A stretch of 64,000 bases of DNA from Pseudomonas schmalbachii (GTDB lineage: Bacteria; Pseudomonadota; Gammaproteobacteria; Pseudomonadales; Pseudomonadaceae). Positions 34,362 through 44,163 of the stretch are shown in pieces. Location: NCBI RefSeq assembly GCF_017589465.1, contig NZ_JAELYA010000003.1:472868-536867 (forward strand), written 5' to 3'. The translations under genes and the position numbers were made by a program. Below the pieces are notes generated by a model. It worked only from the letters and a program-made list of their open reading frames with translations. It was not told the DNA's origin and made no database searches. The stretch's first letter is position 1, and every line of letters starts with the position of its first letter.

Positions 34362-36056
34362 CTAACTCTCCCAGAAGAATTCCACGGACACCGACTTGCC
34401 ATCCGCGGACCACTGGCAGCGATCGGCCAACTGCCGCACCAGCAGCAGCCCACGGCCGCAGTAGCTGGAAACCTCGCACTGCGACTGCAGCACCGCGCCG
34501 ACATCGAAGCCATCCCCGCTGTCCTCCATGCGAATGAGCAGGCGGCCGCCGCCATCGGCATGGGACGACAGGTCGAGATGGAAACGCACATAGCCGTCGC
34601 GCAATGCCGCCAGGCGTTCGGCACGCTGCTCGTAGTAGCGGGCGAAACCCTTGGCGTCGCGCTTGAGCGAGGAATCCAGGCCCATCACGCCATGCTCCAG
34701 GGCATTCGAATACAGCTCGGCGAGCACACTGTACAGGGCGCCGCCCTTGGGCCGCAGGGCCTGCACTTCCATCAGCAGTTGCAGGAGGAACGGCAGCGGA
34801 TTGAAGTGCTTGAGCGTCGGCGCGCGGAATTCGAAGCTCGCCGACCAGTCCAGCGGATTGCTCAATCCGCTGTCGGAGAACGCCAGCGGCGGGCGCTGCT
34901 GGCTGACCTGCGGCGCCATCGCCACTTCCAGCATGCTGAGGTCGTCCTGCGCCTCGCCACGGAAGCGCGACAACGCGGTCTGGATGTCGTCGAACAGGCG
35001 CGAAGCATCCGCCTGGCTGGCGAACACCTCCATCAGTCGCTGCTCGCCGAACATTTCGCCGGCGGTATTGGTCGCCTCCAGCACGCCATCGGAGAACAGG
35101 AATACGCGGTCGCCCTCGCTCATCGGGTAGACCTCGTAGCGCTCGTCGAACGCCGCCGGGGCGAGGATGCCGAGCGGCAGATGGCGCGATACCAGCGGCA
35201 CCCGCTCGCGGGTTTCCCGACGGTAGAGGAAGCCGTCCGGCAGTCCTCCGGTCCACACTTCCACCAGCCCGCGCTGGAAGCTCAGGTTGAGCATGCTCGC
35301 GCAGCAGAACACGCCCACCGGCAGGATGCGTTTCAGCTTGGCGTTCATCTCGCGGAGGATGTCGGGCATCGAATAGCCCTTGGCGGTCATCCCGTAGAAC
35401 ACCTCGGCCAGCGGCATCGCGCCGATCGCCGCCGGCAGGCCGTGGCCGGTGAAGTCGCCGAGCAGCACGTGCATGCCGCCGGACGGCTTGAACGCCGCCA
35501 GCAGCAGGTCGCCGTTGAACACCGCGAACGGCGATTGCAGGTAGCGGATGTTCGCCGCGTCGAGGCAACCGGAATGCGCCACCTTGTCGAACACCGCCTT
35601 GGCCACGCGCTGCTCGTTGAGCAGGTGCTCGTTGTGCCGGGCGATCAGGTCGCGCTGTTCGAGCACCATGCGCTGCAGGTGATGCAGGCGGGCCATGGCG
35701 CGGATCTTGGCTTCGATGACCACGCGGTTGTAGGGCTTGATGAGGAAGTCGTCGCCGCCGGCCTCCAGCCCCTGTCCGAGCGCGCCGGACTCGGTCAGCG
35801 AGGTGAGGAAGATGATCGGCACCAGCTCCTCGCCGGTCCGCTGGCGAATCCGCCGCGCCACCTCGAAGCCGTCCATCACCGGCATCATCACGTCCATCAG
35901 CACCAGTTGCGGACGCTCCTGGGCGAACTGGGCGAGCGCTTCCAGGCCATTGGACGCGGTGACCACACGATGCCCCTGGCGGCTGACGATGGTGGACAGC
36001 AGCAGTCGGTCCGCCGCGTTGTCTTCGGCGATCAGTACCGTCAGGTAGTCGGACAT
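34362..36056 (-). CDS. hsbR: HsbR: receiver, PP2C phosphatase and anti-sigma-type kinase
   Basis: HsbR (564 residues) has an N-terminal receiver (LTVLIAEDNAADRLLLS; phospho-acceptor Asp in LVLMDVMMPVMDG). The central SpoIIE/PP2C phosphatase domain includes LGDFTGHGLPAAIGAMPLAE and VFLFSDGVLEATN. The C-terminal HATPase domain includes LYSNALEHGVMGLD and RMEDSGDGFDVGA. In P. aeruginosa it is phosphorylated by HptB and acts as both kinase and phosphatase on HsbA. It lies 17 bases after hsbA. A proposed upstream extension covers other frames and is rejected. Confidence 0.94.
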   Translation of the reverse strand: MSDYLTVLIAEDNAADRLLLSTIVSRQGHRVVTASNGLEALAQFAQERPQLVLMDVMMPVMDGFEVARRIRQRTGEELVPIIFLTSLTESGALGQGLEAGGDDFLIKPYNRVVIEAKIRAMARLHHLQRMVLEQRDLIARHNEHLLNEQRVAKAVFDKVAHSGCLDAANIRYLQSPFAVFNGDLLLAAFKPSGGMHVLLGDFTGHGLPAAIGAMPLAEVFYGMTAKGYSMPDILREMNAKLKRILPVGVFCCASMLNLSFQRGLVEVWTGGLPDGFLYRRETRERVPLVSRHLPLGILAPAAFDERYEVYPMSEGDRVFLFSDGVLEATNTAGEMFGEQRLMEVFASQADASRLFDDIQTALSRFRGEAQDDLSMLEVAMAPQVSQQRPPLAFSDSGLSNPLDWSASFEFRAPTLKHFNPLPFLLQLLMEVQALRPKGGALYSVLAELYSNALEHGVMGLDSSLKRDAKGFARYYEQRAERLAALRDGYVRFHLDLSSHADGGGRLLIRMEDSGDGFDVGAVLQSQCEVSSYCGRGLLLVRQLADRCQWSADGKSVSVEFFWES

Positions 36057-36073
36057 CGGAGGAATGCCCTCCT

Positions 36074-36379
36074 CTAGCTGATCTTGAACAGCTGCTCGAA
36101 GTTGGAGATCGACAGGATCTTGCGCACGTCCGCATTGCAGTGGATCAGGCTGATCTGCGCCTGCTCGCCGCCGGCATGGTCGCGCAGCAGCAGGAGCATG
36201 CCCAGCGCCGAGCTGTCCAGGTAGGTGGCGCCCTTGAGGTCCACCACGTAGCGCTTCGGCGTGATCTCCACGCGCTCATAGGCGTTGCGGAAGTCCTGAT
36301 GCGCACCGAAGTCGAAGCGACCCTCTATCACAATGCTCAGCTCTTGCCCGTCGGCGGACGGAACGGAAGTGATGGCCAT
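36074..36379 (-). CDS. hsbA: HsbA anti-anti-sigma factor (STAS domain)
   Basis: HsbA (101 residues) is a single STAS domain, with SIVIEGRFDFGAHQDFRNAY and the phosphorylatable Ser in GATYLDSSALGMLLLLRDH. In P. aeruginosa unphosphorylated HsbA binds the anti-sigma factor FlgM, freeing FliA; phosphorylated HsbA instead favours a diguanylate cyclase partner. flgM is not in this window. It leads hsbA-hsbR-hptB. Confidence 0.93.
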   Translation of the reverse strand: MAITSVPSADGQELSIVIEGRFDFGAHQDFRNAYERVEITPKRYVVDLKGATYLDSSALGMLLLLRDHAGGEQAQISLIHCNADVRKILSISNFEQLFKIS

Positions 36380-36474
36380 CGGATTCTCCCTGTCGTTGGA
36401 TGCGCCTCTGCGCGGATCAAGATGTAGCAGCTTGGCCGGGGGGCGGCAACAGGCAGGGAATGTCGGGCAGCCTT

Positions 36475-36547
36475 GTAGGATGGGTTGAGCTTGCGATACC
36501 CATCATTCGCGGCCCCCATGGGTATCGCTGCGCTCAACCCATCCTAC
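36475..36547. repeat. Extragenic palindrome family B
   Basis: This inverted repeat starts GTAGGATGGGTTGAGC and ends GCTCAACCCATCCTAC, with GATACCCAT / ATGGGTATC inner arms. It fills the gap between fliJ and hsbA. A solitary right arm of the same family lies at 37022-37061. Confidence 0.85.
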
Positions 36548-36567
36548 GGAACTAAACACAGTTGCTC

Positions 36568-37011
36568 CTACCGCTGTGTATGCCGCACCCGCTGCGCCAG
36601 TTCGTCGAGCTGCTTCTGCTCGCGCTTGTCCTCCGCCTGTTGCGCCTCCTGGCGGTAGCGTTCGACCAGCTTGCGCAGGCCTTCGACGCGGGCGTACTTC
36701 TCCTGCCAGCCATCGCGGGCCTTGTCGACCACACCGCGATGCCAGTCGACGCTGCGGCCCTGCTGCTCGACGGCGGTTTCCAGTTGCGAGAGGAAGCGCT
36801 GGTAGTTGATCAGCCACTGGCCGCTGACGCCTTTCTGGCCCTGCTCGATCCACTGCTGCTGGTAGTCGAGGCGATAGCGCTCCAGGTCGGCGAGCTGGCG
36901 CTGCGCCTGGAGCATCTGCGCCTGCACCTGGCCGAGCTGGCGCGCGGCCTCGCGTTCGGCCTTCACCGCCATTTCGACGACGGGGGCGAGGCGTTCAGCG
37001 CGACGGGGCAT
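36568..37011 (-). CDS. fliJ: Flagellar export chaperone FliJ
   Basis: The ATG at 37011 gives 147 residues, the usual FliJ length in Pseudomonas; a longer frame to 37050 reads out of the repeat region and is rejected. FliJ is a coiled-coil stalk linking the FliI ATPase ring to FlhA. The sequence is almost all charged helix (LAPVVEMAVKAEREAARQLG, LVERYRQEAQQAEDKREQK). It closes fliEFGHIJ. A 216-base gap with three repeat fragments separates it from fliI. Confidence 0.92.
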   Translation of the reverse strand: MPRRAERLAPVVEMAVKAEREAARQLGQVQAQMLQAQRQLADLERYRLDYQQQWIEQGQKGVSGQWLINYQRFLSQLETAVEQQGRSVDWHRGVVDKARDGWQEKYARVEGLRKLVERYRQEAQQAEDKREQKQLDELAQRVRHTQR

Positions 37012-37021
37012 TGCACGTACC

Positions 37022-37208
37022 GCATGAGCGATGGGTATCGCTGCGCTCAACCCATCCTACGGACGGCCGGTTGCGCGCCCCGTAGGTTGGCGCTGAACGC
37101 AGTGAAGCCCAACACCTGTCGAGCCATGGCACCGTTGGGCTTCGCAAGCTCAGCGCCAACCTACGCGCCATTCGAACCAGCCCCGTAGGGCGGGTGAAAC
37201 CCGCCACC
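37022..37208. repeat. Cluster of extragenic palindromes between fliI and fliJ
   Basis: Three elements lie head to tail here. A solitary family B arm spans 37022-37061 (ATGGGTATCGCTGCGCTCAA then CCCATCCTAC). A complete family A copy spans 37081-37165. A solitary family C arm spans 37184-37208 (GTAGGGCGGGTGAAACCCGC). The mix suggests repeated insertion into the same gap. Confidence 0.85.
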
Positions 37209-37227
37209 CCATCGGTAACCGGCGTCA

Positions 37228-38583
37228 TCAACCGGCCTTGCCATTGAGCACGGCGTCGAGCAGTTGCGCGCTGTCTTCCAGGCTCTGGCTTTCGCCAAGG
37301 CTCTGGCGGAGGAATTCGCGCATCACCGGGAAGCGGGCGATGGCCAGGTCGGTCTCGGCATCGCCGCCGGCCACGTAGGCGCCAACGCTGATCAGGTCGC
37401 GGCTCTGCTGGTAGCGCGACCACAGCTGCTTGAAGCGCTGGGCGCTGGAAAGCTGTTCCGGGCTGACCACCTGCGGCATCACCCGGCTGATCGAGGCTTC
37501 GATATCGATGGCCGGGTAGTGCCCCTCCTCCGCCAGCCGGCGCGACAGCACGAAGTGACCGTCGAGGATACCCCGCGCGGCGTCGGCGATCGGGTCCTGC
37601 TGGTCGTCGCCCTCGCTGAGCACGGTGTAGAACGCGGTGATCGAGCCGCCGCCCTTCTCGCCGTTGCCGGCGCGCTCGACCAGCCGTGGCAGCTTGGCGA
37701 ACACCGACGGCGGGTAGCCCTTGGTCGCCGGCGGTTCGCCGATGGCCAGGGCGATCTCGCGCTGGGCCTGGGCGAAACGGGTCAGCGAATCCATCAGCAG
37801 CAGGACGTTCTTGCCCTTGTCGCGGAAGTATTCGGCGATGCGCGTGCAGTAGGTGGCGGCGCGCAGGCGCATCAGCGGCGCGTCGTCCGCCGGCGAAGCG
37901 ACCACCACCGAGCGCTTCAGGCCCTCTTCGCCGAGGATGTGCTCGATGAACTCCTTCACCTCGCGTCCCCGCTCGCCGATCAGCCCGACCACGATGATGT
38001 CGGCCTTGGTGAAGCGGGTCATCATGCCCAGCAGCACGCTCTTGCCGACGCCGGTGCCGGCGAACAGGCCGAGGCGCTGGCCGCGGCCGACGGTAAGCAG
38101 CGAGTTGATCGAGCGGATGCCGACGTCCATCGGTTCGTGGATCGGATCGCGGGCCAGCGGGTTGATCACCGGGCCGTCCATCGGTACCCAGTCTTCCGCG
38201 CGCATCCCGCCCTTGTTGTCCAGCGCGCGGCCAAGGCCGTCGAGCACCCGGCCGAGCATCGACTTGCCCATCGGCAGTCGCCCGCTGTCGGGCAGCGGCA
38301 CCACCCGCGCACCGGGCGCGATGCCGGCCAGGCTGCCGACCGGCATGAGAAACGTGCGGCCGCCGGAGAAGCCCATCACCTCGGCCTCGACCTGCACCGG
38401 GTGGTAGATGCCGTCGTTGATCACCAGGCAGCGGCTACCCATGGCGGCCAACAGGCCCTCGGCTTCCAGGGTCAGGCCGACCATGCGCAGCAGGCGGCCT
38501 TCCACCACCGGCTCGCCGGGCAGGTTCACCGCGTCGGCGTAACCGCCCAGGCGCTTGGCGAAGCTGACCCGATCAAGGCGCAT
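37228..38583 (-). CDS. fliI: Flagellar export ATPase FliI
   Basis: FliI (451 residues) is the hexameric ATPase of the export machine. The ATG at 38583 ([19 protein letters not shown]) is used; extension to 38778 would lie inside fliH. Walker A is [17 protein letters not shown], Walker B is [20 protein letters not shown], and the F1-beta-like signature is [20 protein letters not shown]. Its start lies 11 bases inside the fliH 3' end, so translation is coupled. Confidence 0.97.
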   Translation of the reverse strand: MRLDRVSFAKRLGGYADAVNLPGEPVVEGRLLRMVGLTLEAEGLLAAMGSRCLVINDGIYHPVQVEAEVMGFSGGRTFLMPVGSLAGIAPGARVVPLPDSGRLPMGKSMLGRVLDGLGRALDNKGGMRAEDWVPMDGPVINPLARDPIHEPMDVGIRSINSLLTVGRGQRLGLFAGTGVGKSVLLGMMTRFTKADIIVVGLIGERGREVKEFIEHILGEEGLKRSVVVASPADDAPLMRLRAATYCTRIAEYFRDKGKNVLLLMDSLTRFAQAQREIALAIGEPPATKGYPPSVFAKLPRLVERAGNGEKGGGSITAFYTVLSEGDDQQDPIADAARGILDGHFVLSRRLAEEGHYPAIDIEASISRVMPQVVSPEQLSSAQRFKQLWSRYQQSRDLISVGAYVAGGDAETDLAIARFPVMREFLRQSLGESQSLEDSAQLLDAVLNGKAG

Positions 38584-39367
38584 CGGCCGGCTCCAGTTCG
38601 ATATGCAGGTCGGCCCGCAGCGGGTGGGTCGCCTGTTCGCGCTGTTGTTCGAGCAATTGCTTGGTCGCCTGCGCCAGACGCGTCTCGATGCTGGCGTCGA
38701 TCCGCGTGTGTTCTGTCTCGATGCGGCAGCCGCCGGGCAGCAGCGCATCGTCTTCGAGGATGCGCCAGCTTTCCTCATGGCGGTCGCGCAGCGCCTTGAT
38801 CAGTTCGAAGTCCTGCGGATTGACCATGATGCGGATGTTCTCCGCGCCCATCGGCAGCAGCTTCAGCGCCTCGCGCAGGACCTGGCGGACATGGCTGGAA
38901 TCGTGGCTCAGCTCGCGCTGGATCACCTGGCGGACGACATGCTGGACCAGGTTGAGCATGGCCTGCTCGATCAACTGGTCCTGCTCGGCGATCGGCTCGA
39001 ACAGCTGGTTCATCAGGGTTTCCAGACTCTGCAGACGGGCCTGCAACGCAGTCTCCGCCTCCTGCCGCGCCTTCAGCTGGCCGGCGTGGAAGCCGTCCTT
39101 CTCGCCCGTGGCGAAACCTTCGTTGTAGGCATCCTGGCGGATCGCTTCGAGTTCTTCGAGCGTCAGCGGCTTGACCTCTTCGACCGGCACTTCCTCGACC
39201 TGCGGGGTTTCCACCGCCTCTGGCTCGGGTTCCGGCTCGGGCCGTTCGACCACCGGATCGAAGCTCGGCAGCGACCAGAGATCGAAGCCCGCCACATCGC
39301 GCGCGCGGATCAGCTCGCCGGGCTCGCCGTCGCGCTTCCTTTCCCTCGGCTTGTCCGACTCGAACAC
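38573..39367 (-). CDS. fliH: Flagellar export regulator FliH
   Basis: FliH (264 residues) binds FliI and docks it to the C-ring. The N-terminal half is acidic and proline-rich ([17 protein letters not shown]). The central region holds long helices including [17 protein letters not shown]. The C-terminal V-ATPase E-like domain has [20 protein letters not shown] and [20 protein letters not shown]. It directly follows fliG and overlaps fliI by 11 bases. Confidence 0.95.
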   Translation of the reverse strand: MFESDKPRERKRDGEPGELIRARDVAGFDLWSLPSFDPVVERPEPEPEPEAVETPQVEEVPVEEVKPLTLEELEAIRQDAYNEGFATGEKDGFHAGQLKARQEAETALQARLQSLETLMNQLFEPIAEQDQLIEQAMLNLVQHVVRQVIQRELSHDSSHVRQVLREALKLLPMGAENIRIMVNPQDFELIKALRDRHEESWRILEDDALLPGGCRIETEHTRIDASIETRLAQATKQLLEQQREQATHPLRADLHIELEPADAP

Positions 39368-40384
39368 TTAGATCATCTCCTCGCCGCCCTTGCCGCCCAG
39401 GGCAATCTCGCCGGAATCGGCCATGCGCCGGGCGATGGTGAGGATTTCCTTCTGCGCGCCTTCCACTTCGCTGACCCGCACCGGGCCGCGCGCTTCCAGA
39501 TCGTCGCGCAGCAGCTCGGCGGCGCGCTTGGACATGTTGCGGAAGACCTTCTCGCGCACCGGGTCGTCGGCGCCCTTCAGGGCCAGCACCAACACGTCGG
39601 ACGACACCTCGCGCAGCAGCGCCTGGATGCCGCGGTCGTCGACGTCGGCGAGGTTGTCGAAGACGAACATCAGGTCCTCGATCTGCCCGGACAGGTCGTC
39701 ATCGACCTGGCGGATGGCGTCCATCAGCGCACCCTCCACCGAGCTGTCGAGGTAGTTCATGATGTCCGCCGCGCGCTTCACCCCGCCCATGGTGGTGCGG
39801 GTGGAGTTGGAGTTGCCGGCGAACTGCTTCTCCAGGATCAGGTTGAGTTCCTTCAGCGCCGACGGCTGCACGGTGTTCAGCGCGGATACGCGCAGTACGA
39901 TTTCCAGACGCACCTTGTGCTCGAAATGGTTGAGCACCTCGGCGGCCTGGTCGGGATCGAGATAGGCGACGACGATGGCCTGGATCTGCGGGTGTTCGTA
40001 GCGGATCACGTCGGCGACAGCGCGCGGCTCCATCCACTTCAGGCTGTCCAGGCCGCTGGTGTTGCCGCCGAGGAGGATGCGGTCGATCAGGTTGTTCGCC
40101 TTGTCCTCGCCGAGGGCCTGGGTGAGCATCTTGCGGATGTAGCTGTCGGCGCCGACGCCGAGGCTGGTCTGGTCGCCGACGATCTCGACGAACTCGCCCA
40201 TCACCTGCTCGACCTGCTCGCGCTGCACATTGCGCATCTGCGCCATGGCCACGCCGACCTTCTGCACTTCCTTCGGCCCGAGATGCCGCAGCACCTGCGC
40301 GGCGTCGGTCTCGCCGAGGGAGAGCAACAGGATGGCGGCCTTGTCGACCTTGCTCAGCTTGGCACTCACGCGCATCTCACTCAT
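39368..40384 (-). CDS. fliG: Flagellar motor switch protein FliG
   Basis: FliG (338 residues) is the torque-generating ring protein between FliF and FliM. Conserved stretches are KVDKAAILLLSLGETDAAQV, EHPQIQAIVVAYLDPDQAA, the MNYLDSSVEGALMDAIRQ middle region and, in the C-terminal torque domain, MFVFDNLADVDDRGIQALLR with its charged helix. It overlaps fliF by 8 bases and abuts fliH. Confidence 0.98.
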   Translation of the reverse strand: MSEMRVSAKLSKVDKAAILLLSLGETDAAQVLRHLGPKEVQKVGVAMAQMRNVQREQVEQVMGEFVEIVGDQTSLGVGADSYIRKMLTQALGEDKANNLIDRILLGGNTSGLDSLKWMEPRAVADVIRYEHPQIQAIVVAYLDPDQAAEVLNHFEHKVRLEIVLRVSALNTVQPSALKELNLILEKQFAGNSNSTRTTMGGVKRAADIMNYLDSSVEGALMDAIRQVDDDLSGQIEDLMFVFDNLADVDDRGIQALLREVSSDVLVLALKGADDPVREKVFRNMSKRAAELLRDDLEARGPVRVSEVEGAQKEILTIARRMADSGEIALGGKGGEEMI

Positions 40385-42164
40385 CGGAATTGATCCACTC
40401 TTTCACCACCTGGGCGACGCGGCCCGGGTCCTGCGCCACCAGGTTCTTGATCGCGTTGAGCTGGCCTTCGTAGCCGTCGGTCGGGCTCGGCAGGAGGATG
40501 CTCTGCGGGCCGCCGAGACTCACCCGGTCGTCCGCCAGATCGCCGTCCAGCCCGCCCATGTCGCCCAGCCCCGGCTCGCCGCCCATGGCGACCAGCTCCT
40601 TGCCCTTGCCGCCGCTGAGGTTGTTCAGCACCGGGCGCAGCACGCCGAGCACCAGCACGAGGATGAAGCCGATGCCGAGCACCTGCTTGACCACATCCCA
40701 GAACCACGGCTGCTCGTAGATCGGCGGCGAGGCGATCTCCATGCCCTGCTCCGCGGCGAACGGCGCGTTGATCACGCTGACGCTGTCGCCACGGCTGGCG
40801 TCGTAGCCGACGGCGTCCTGCACCAGGCGGGTGAAGCGCGCCAGTTCCTCGGCGCTCCACGGCTTGTGGCTGATCTCGCCGGTCTTCGGATCGGTGATTG
40901 CACGGTCGTCCAGCACCACCGCGACGGAAAGCCGGCGCAGACGGCCCTGCTGCTGTTTGGTGTAGCTGACGGAACGATCCAGCTCGTAGTTGCGGGTGTT
41001 CTGCTCGCGCTTGTCGGTCGGGTACGGCGCCAGTTCCGGCTTGCCGGTCTTCGGATCGATGATCGGCTGGCCGTTGGCATCCTTCAGCGGCTGGCCGGGG
41101 GCGATGAAATCGGAGGCCTGCTTGCCGCCGGTCTGCTGCGGCGCGCTGGCCGGGCCGGGCGGCTGGTTCGACAGCGCGCCGGGCACACCCTGCGGGCCTG
41201 ATGAACCGTTCTGCCGTTCCTCGTTGTTGATCTGCTCGCTGCGCAACGCCGGCTGGTCGGGGTTGTACGATTCGGAGGTGGACTCCACCGCGCTGAAATC
41301 GACATCGGCGGAGACTTCCGCCTTGTAGCGCCCCATGCCCAGCACCGGCTGCAGGATGCTGTGCACGCGCTGGGTGAACAGGCCTTCCATGCGCCGCGTG
41401 TAGTCGAACTGCTTGCCGGCCATGCTCAGCTCGGCCAGCTCCTGCTGGTCGGAGAGCAGGTTGCCCTTCTGGTCGACGACGGTGACCTGGGATTTATCCA
41501 GCTCCGGCACGCTGGTCGCCACCAGATTGACGATCGCCAGCACCTGGCTCGGCTCCAGGCCGCGTCCCTGATACAGCTCGACCAGCACGGAGGCGCTGGG
41601 CCGGCGCTCGTCGCGGACGAACACCGAGCTCTTCGGAATCGCCAGGTGCACCCGCGCCGCCTTGACGTTGTTCAGGCTGGAGATGGTACGCGCCAGCTCG
41701 CCTTCCAGGCCGCGGCGGTAATTGGTGGCTTCCATGAACTGGCTGGTGCCGAGCGCCTGCTCCTTGTCGAGGATTTCGAAGCCAACATTGCTGTCAGTGG
41801 GTCCCACACCGGCGCTGGCGACCTTCATCCGCGCACGGCCGAGATCGTCGGCCTTCACCAGCAGCGCGCCGGAGTTCGGCTCGACCTTGTAGGGAATGTC
41901 CGCGGCGGTCAGCGTCTCGACCACGCGGTTGGCATCGACGCCGTTGAGGCTGCCATAGAGCGGCTTGTAATCCGGCTGCTGCGACCACAGCACCATGCCG
42001 AAACCAACGGCGATGCTCGCCGCCAGCCCGACCAGCAGGCCGACCTGACGCAGCACCGGCATGTCCGCGAGATTCTCGAGGAACGCCAGCCCCATCAGCG
42101 GCTTCTTCGGCATGCCCTCGCCCAGCTTGGCGGGGACCTGACTGTCTACGGCTTCAGCCATCAA
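40377..42164 (-). CDS. fliF: Flagellar MS-ring protein FliF
   Basis: FliF (595 residues) forms the MS ring. A first membrane helix lies at about 40-62 (VGLLVGLAASIAVGFGMVLW). The periplasmic ring-building motifs follow (LETLTAADIPYK-like region, ARVHLAIPKSSVFVRDERRP, ASVLVELYQGRGLEPSQVL). A second helix lies near the C-terminus (VKQVLGIGFILVLVLGVLRP), and a C-terminal FliG-binding tail ends LVAQDPGRVAQVVKEWI. It lies 17 bases after fliE. Confidence 0.98.
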   Translation of the reverse strand: MMAEAVDSQVPAKLGEGMPKKPLMGLAFLENLADMPVLRQVGLLVGLAASIAVGFGMVLWSQQPDYKPLYGSLNGVDANRVVETLTAADIPYKVEPNSGALLVKADDLGRARMKVASAGVGPTDSNVGFEILDKEQALGTSQFMEATNYRRGLEGELARTISSLNNVKAARVHLAIPKSSVFVRDERRPSASVLVELYQGRGLEPSQVLAIVNLVATSVPELDKSQVTVVDQKGNLLSDQQELAELSMAGKQFDYTRRMEGLFTQRVHSILQPVLGMGRYKAEVSADVDFSAVESTSESYNPDQPALRSEQINNEERQNGSSGPQGVPGALSNQPPGPASAPQQTGGKQASDFIAPGQPLKDANGQPIIDPKTGKPELAPYPTDKREQNTRNYELDRSVSYTKQQQGRLRRLSVAVVLDDRAITDPKTGEISHKPWSAEELARFTRLVQDAVGYDASRGDSVSVINAPFAAEQGMEIASPPIYEQPWFWDVVKQVLGIGFILVLVLGVLRPVLNNLSGGKGKELVAMGGEPGLGDMGGLDGDLADDRVSLGGPQSILLPSPTDGYEGQLNAIKNLVAQDPGRVAQVVKEWINSDE

Positions 42165-42181
42165 CTATTCGTCCCTGTCAC

Positions 42182-42514
42182 TCAGACCGGCATCTGCATG
42201 ATGTCCTGATACGCCTGGACCAGCTTGTTGCGCACCTGGGTCATGGCCTGGAAGGACACGCTGGCCTTCTGCGAAGCGATCATCACGTCGGTCAGGTCGA
42301 CGTTGCTCTGGCCGATCTCGAAGGCGTTCGCCATTTCGCTGGCGGTCTGCTGGGTGGCGTTGACCTTGTTCACCGCCTGGCCGAGCAGCTCGGAGAAGCT
42401 CGGCATGCCCTCGGCAGCCGGCGCCACTTCCTGCGGTTTGCCCTTGGCCATGGCTTCCATCTGCATGGAGCGCATTTCCAGCAACAGACGATTGAATTCG
42501 ACACCCTGACTCAT
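42182..42514 (-). CDS. fliE: Flagellar MS-ring/rod junction protein FliE
   Basis: The ATG at 42514 (110 residues) is preferred over the GTG directly before it, since GAGGGAAG lies about 4-10 bases upstream. FliE is the first rod component. Signature parts are [20 protein letters not shown] and the C-terminal [20 protein letters not shown] followed by [15 protein letters not shown]. It leads fliEFGHIJ under the sigma-54 site at 42576. Confidence 0.97.
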   Translation of the reverse strand: MSQGVEFNRLLLEMRSMQMEAMAKGKPQEVAPAAEGMPSFSELLGQAVNKVNATQQTASEMANAFEIGQSNVDLTDVMIASQKASVSFQAMTQVRNKLVQAYQDIMQMPV

Positions 42515-42575
42515 CACTTCCCTCTCCGACTGACCGCGGCTTTTTTGACGCCGCGCGGGTTTGCGAAGGGGTTAA

Positions 42576-42591
42576 AGCAACAAGGGTGCCA
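42576..42591 (-). promoter_or_regulatory. Sigma-54 promoter of fliEFGHIJ
   Basis: On the minus strand this reads TGGCACCCTTGTTGCT, 15 of 16 consensus bases with exact spacing. It lies about 62 bases upstream of the fliE start. Confidence 0.9.
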
Positions 42592-42629
42592 GATTGAGAC
42601 GGTGGCGCTCGGATTACCGAGGAAAGCAG

Positions 42630-42688
42630 GTAGGGCGGGTGCAACCCGCCAATACGAAGACGCCATGGCGGGTTTCACCCGCCCTACG
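42630..42688. repeat. Extragenic palindrome family C
   Basis: This inverted repeat starts GTAGGGCGGGTGCAACCCGC and ends CGGGTTTCACCCGCCCTAC, about 59 bases in all. It lies between the fleR terminator and the fliE promoter. Confidence 0.85.
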
Positions 42689-42714
42689 GAAGGAAAATGC
42701 CAAGGAAGAACCCA

Positions 42715-42741
42715 AAAAAGAAGGCCCGCACCAGGCGGGCC
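42715..42741 (-). terminator. Rho-independent terminator of fleSR
   Basis: On the minus strand a GGCCCGC / GCGGGCC stem with a 5-base loop is followed by TTCTTTTTT. It begins 20 bases after the fleR stop. Confidence 0.9.
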
Positions 42742-42760
42742 CGCAGGGGAAATCCGGCAC

Positions 42761-44158
42761 TCAGGTCGCGTACAGGTACGCCTCCACATCCATCCCCGCA
42801 TCGCGCATCTGCGCCAGCTTGTAGCGCAGGGTGCGCGGGCTGATGCCGAGGCGCTCGGCGGCTTCCTTGCGGCGGCCGCGCTCGCTGCGCAGGGTGTCGA
42901 TGATCATCTGGAACTCGCGGCGCTTCAGGTCCTCGCCCAGCGCGGTGGCGGGCTCGTCCAGTACCGGTGCCGGATTTCCGACGCCAGTCGGCAGCGGCGC
43001 GACCTGCACGGAGGCGACGATGGCATGGCCGATGGGTGCGGTCAGGCACAGGTCCTCGGGGCGAATCCAGCCGCCCTGCTGCAGGATCAGCGCGCGCTGG
43101 ATGGCGTTGTCCAGCTCACGCACGTTGCCCGGCCAGGTGTGCGCCAGCAGCGCGGTGCGAGCATCGACGGACAGGCTTACCGGCGCGTGATGCATCTTCC
43201 GTATGTATTTCGCCAGCAGGCGTTCGGCCAGCGGCAGGATATCCGCCGGACGCTCGCGTAGTGGTCGCCAGGCCAACGGGAACACCGACAGCCGATAGTA
43301 GAGGTCTTCGCGGAAACGCCCCGCCACCACTTCGCCCATCAGGTCGCGGTTGGTGGTGGCGAGCACGCGGATGTCCAGGACGGTTGGCTTGCGTGCGCCG
43401 ACGCGTTCCACTTCGCGCTCCTGCAGTACGCGCAGCAGCTTGGCCTGCAGGCCGAGGGGCATTTCGGAGATTTCGTCGAGCAGGATGGTGCCGCCGTCGG
43501 CCAGCTCGAACTTGCCCGGCTGGGCGGAAATAGCGCCGGTGAAAGCGCCCTTTTCATGGCCGAACAGGGTGGCTTCGAGCATGTTGTCCGGGATCGCCGC
43601 ACAGTTGATGGCGATGAAGGGACCGGTCGCGCGCGGCGATTGCTGGTGGATGTAGCGCGCCAATACTTCCTTGCCGGTGCCGGATTCGCCGGAGATCAGC
43701 ACCGTGGAATCGCTGCGTGCGACCCGGGCGGCCAGCTCCAGCAGTTGCCGGCTGGCCGGCTCCAGCGCCACCGGACCGTCGCCCTCCCCGGCCGCCTTGC
43801 CCAGTGCATGACGTGCCACCAGCTCCAGCAGCGCGCGGGCTTCGAAGGGTTTGACCAGGTAATCCGCCGCGCCCTGGCGCATGGCATCCACCGCGCGATC
43901 CACCGCGCCGTAGGCGGTCATCAGCAGCACCGGCAGTTGCGGATAGCGTGCGCGGATCAGCCCGAGCAACTGGTGGCCATCCATGCCCGGCATGTTGACG
44001 TCGCTGATCACCAGGTCGAACGCCTCGCGCTCCAGCGCCGGCAGGGCTGCTTCCGCGCAGTCGACGGCGACGAATTCATGCCCACCGAGCAGCAGGGTGT
44101 CGGAAAGGGCTTCGCGCAGGGCGCGGTCGTCCTCGACCAGCAGGACTTTGACGGACAT
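42761..44158 (-). CDS. fleR: Flagellar sigma-54 response regulator FleR
   Basis: FleR (465 residues from the ATG at 44158) activates class III flagellar genes with RpoN. The start at 44158 is favoured because GAGGA lies 9 bases before it; an ATG at 44167, overlapping the fleS stop as ATGA, is the alternative. The receiver has LLVEDDRALREALSD and the phospho-acceptor in LVISDVNMPGMDG. The AAA+ domain has Walker A GESGTGKE, the sigma-54 contact GAFTGA and LDEISEMPL. The C-terminal helix-turn-helix includes RRKEAAERLGISPRTLRYKL. Confidence 0.97.
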   Translation of the reverse strand: MSVKVLLVEDDRALREALSDTLLLGGHEFVAVDCAEAALPALEREAFDLVISDVNMPGMDGHQLLGLIRARYPQLPVLLMTAYGAVDRAVDAMRQGAADYLVKPFEARALLELVARHALGKAAGEGDGPVALEPASRQLLELAARVARSDSTVLISGESGTGKEVLARYIHQQSPRATGPFIAINCAAIPDNMLEATLFGHEKGAFTGAISAQPGKFELADGGTILLDEISEMPLGLQAKLLRVLQEREVERVGARKPTVLDIRVLATTNRDLMGEVVAGRFREDLYYRLSVFPLAWRPLRERPADILPLAERLLAKYIRKMHHAPVSLSVDARTALLAHTWPGNVRELDNAIQRALILQQGGWIRPEDLCLTAPIGHAIVASVQVAPLPTGVGNPAPVLDEPATALGEDLKRREFQMIIDTLRSERGRRKEAAERLGISPRTLRYKLAQMRDAGMDVEAYLYAT

Positions 44159-44163
44159 CGTGT

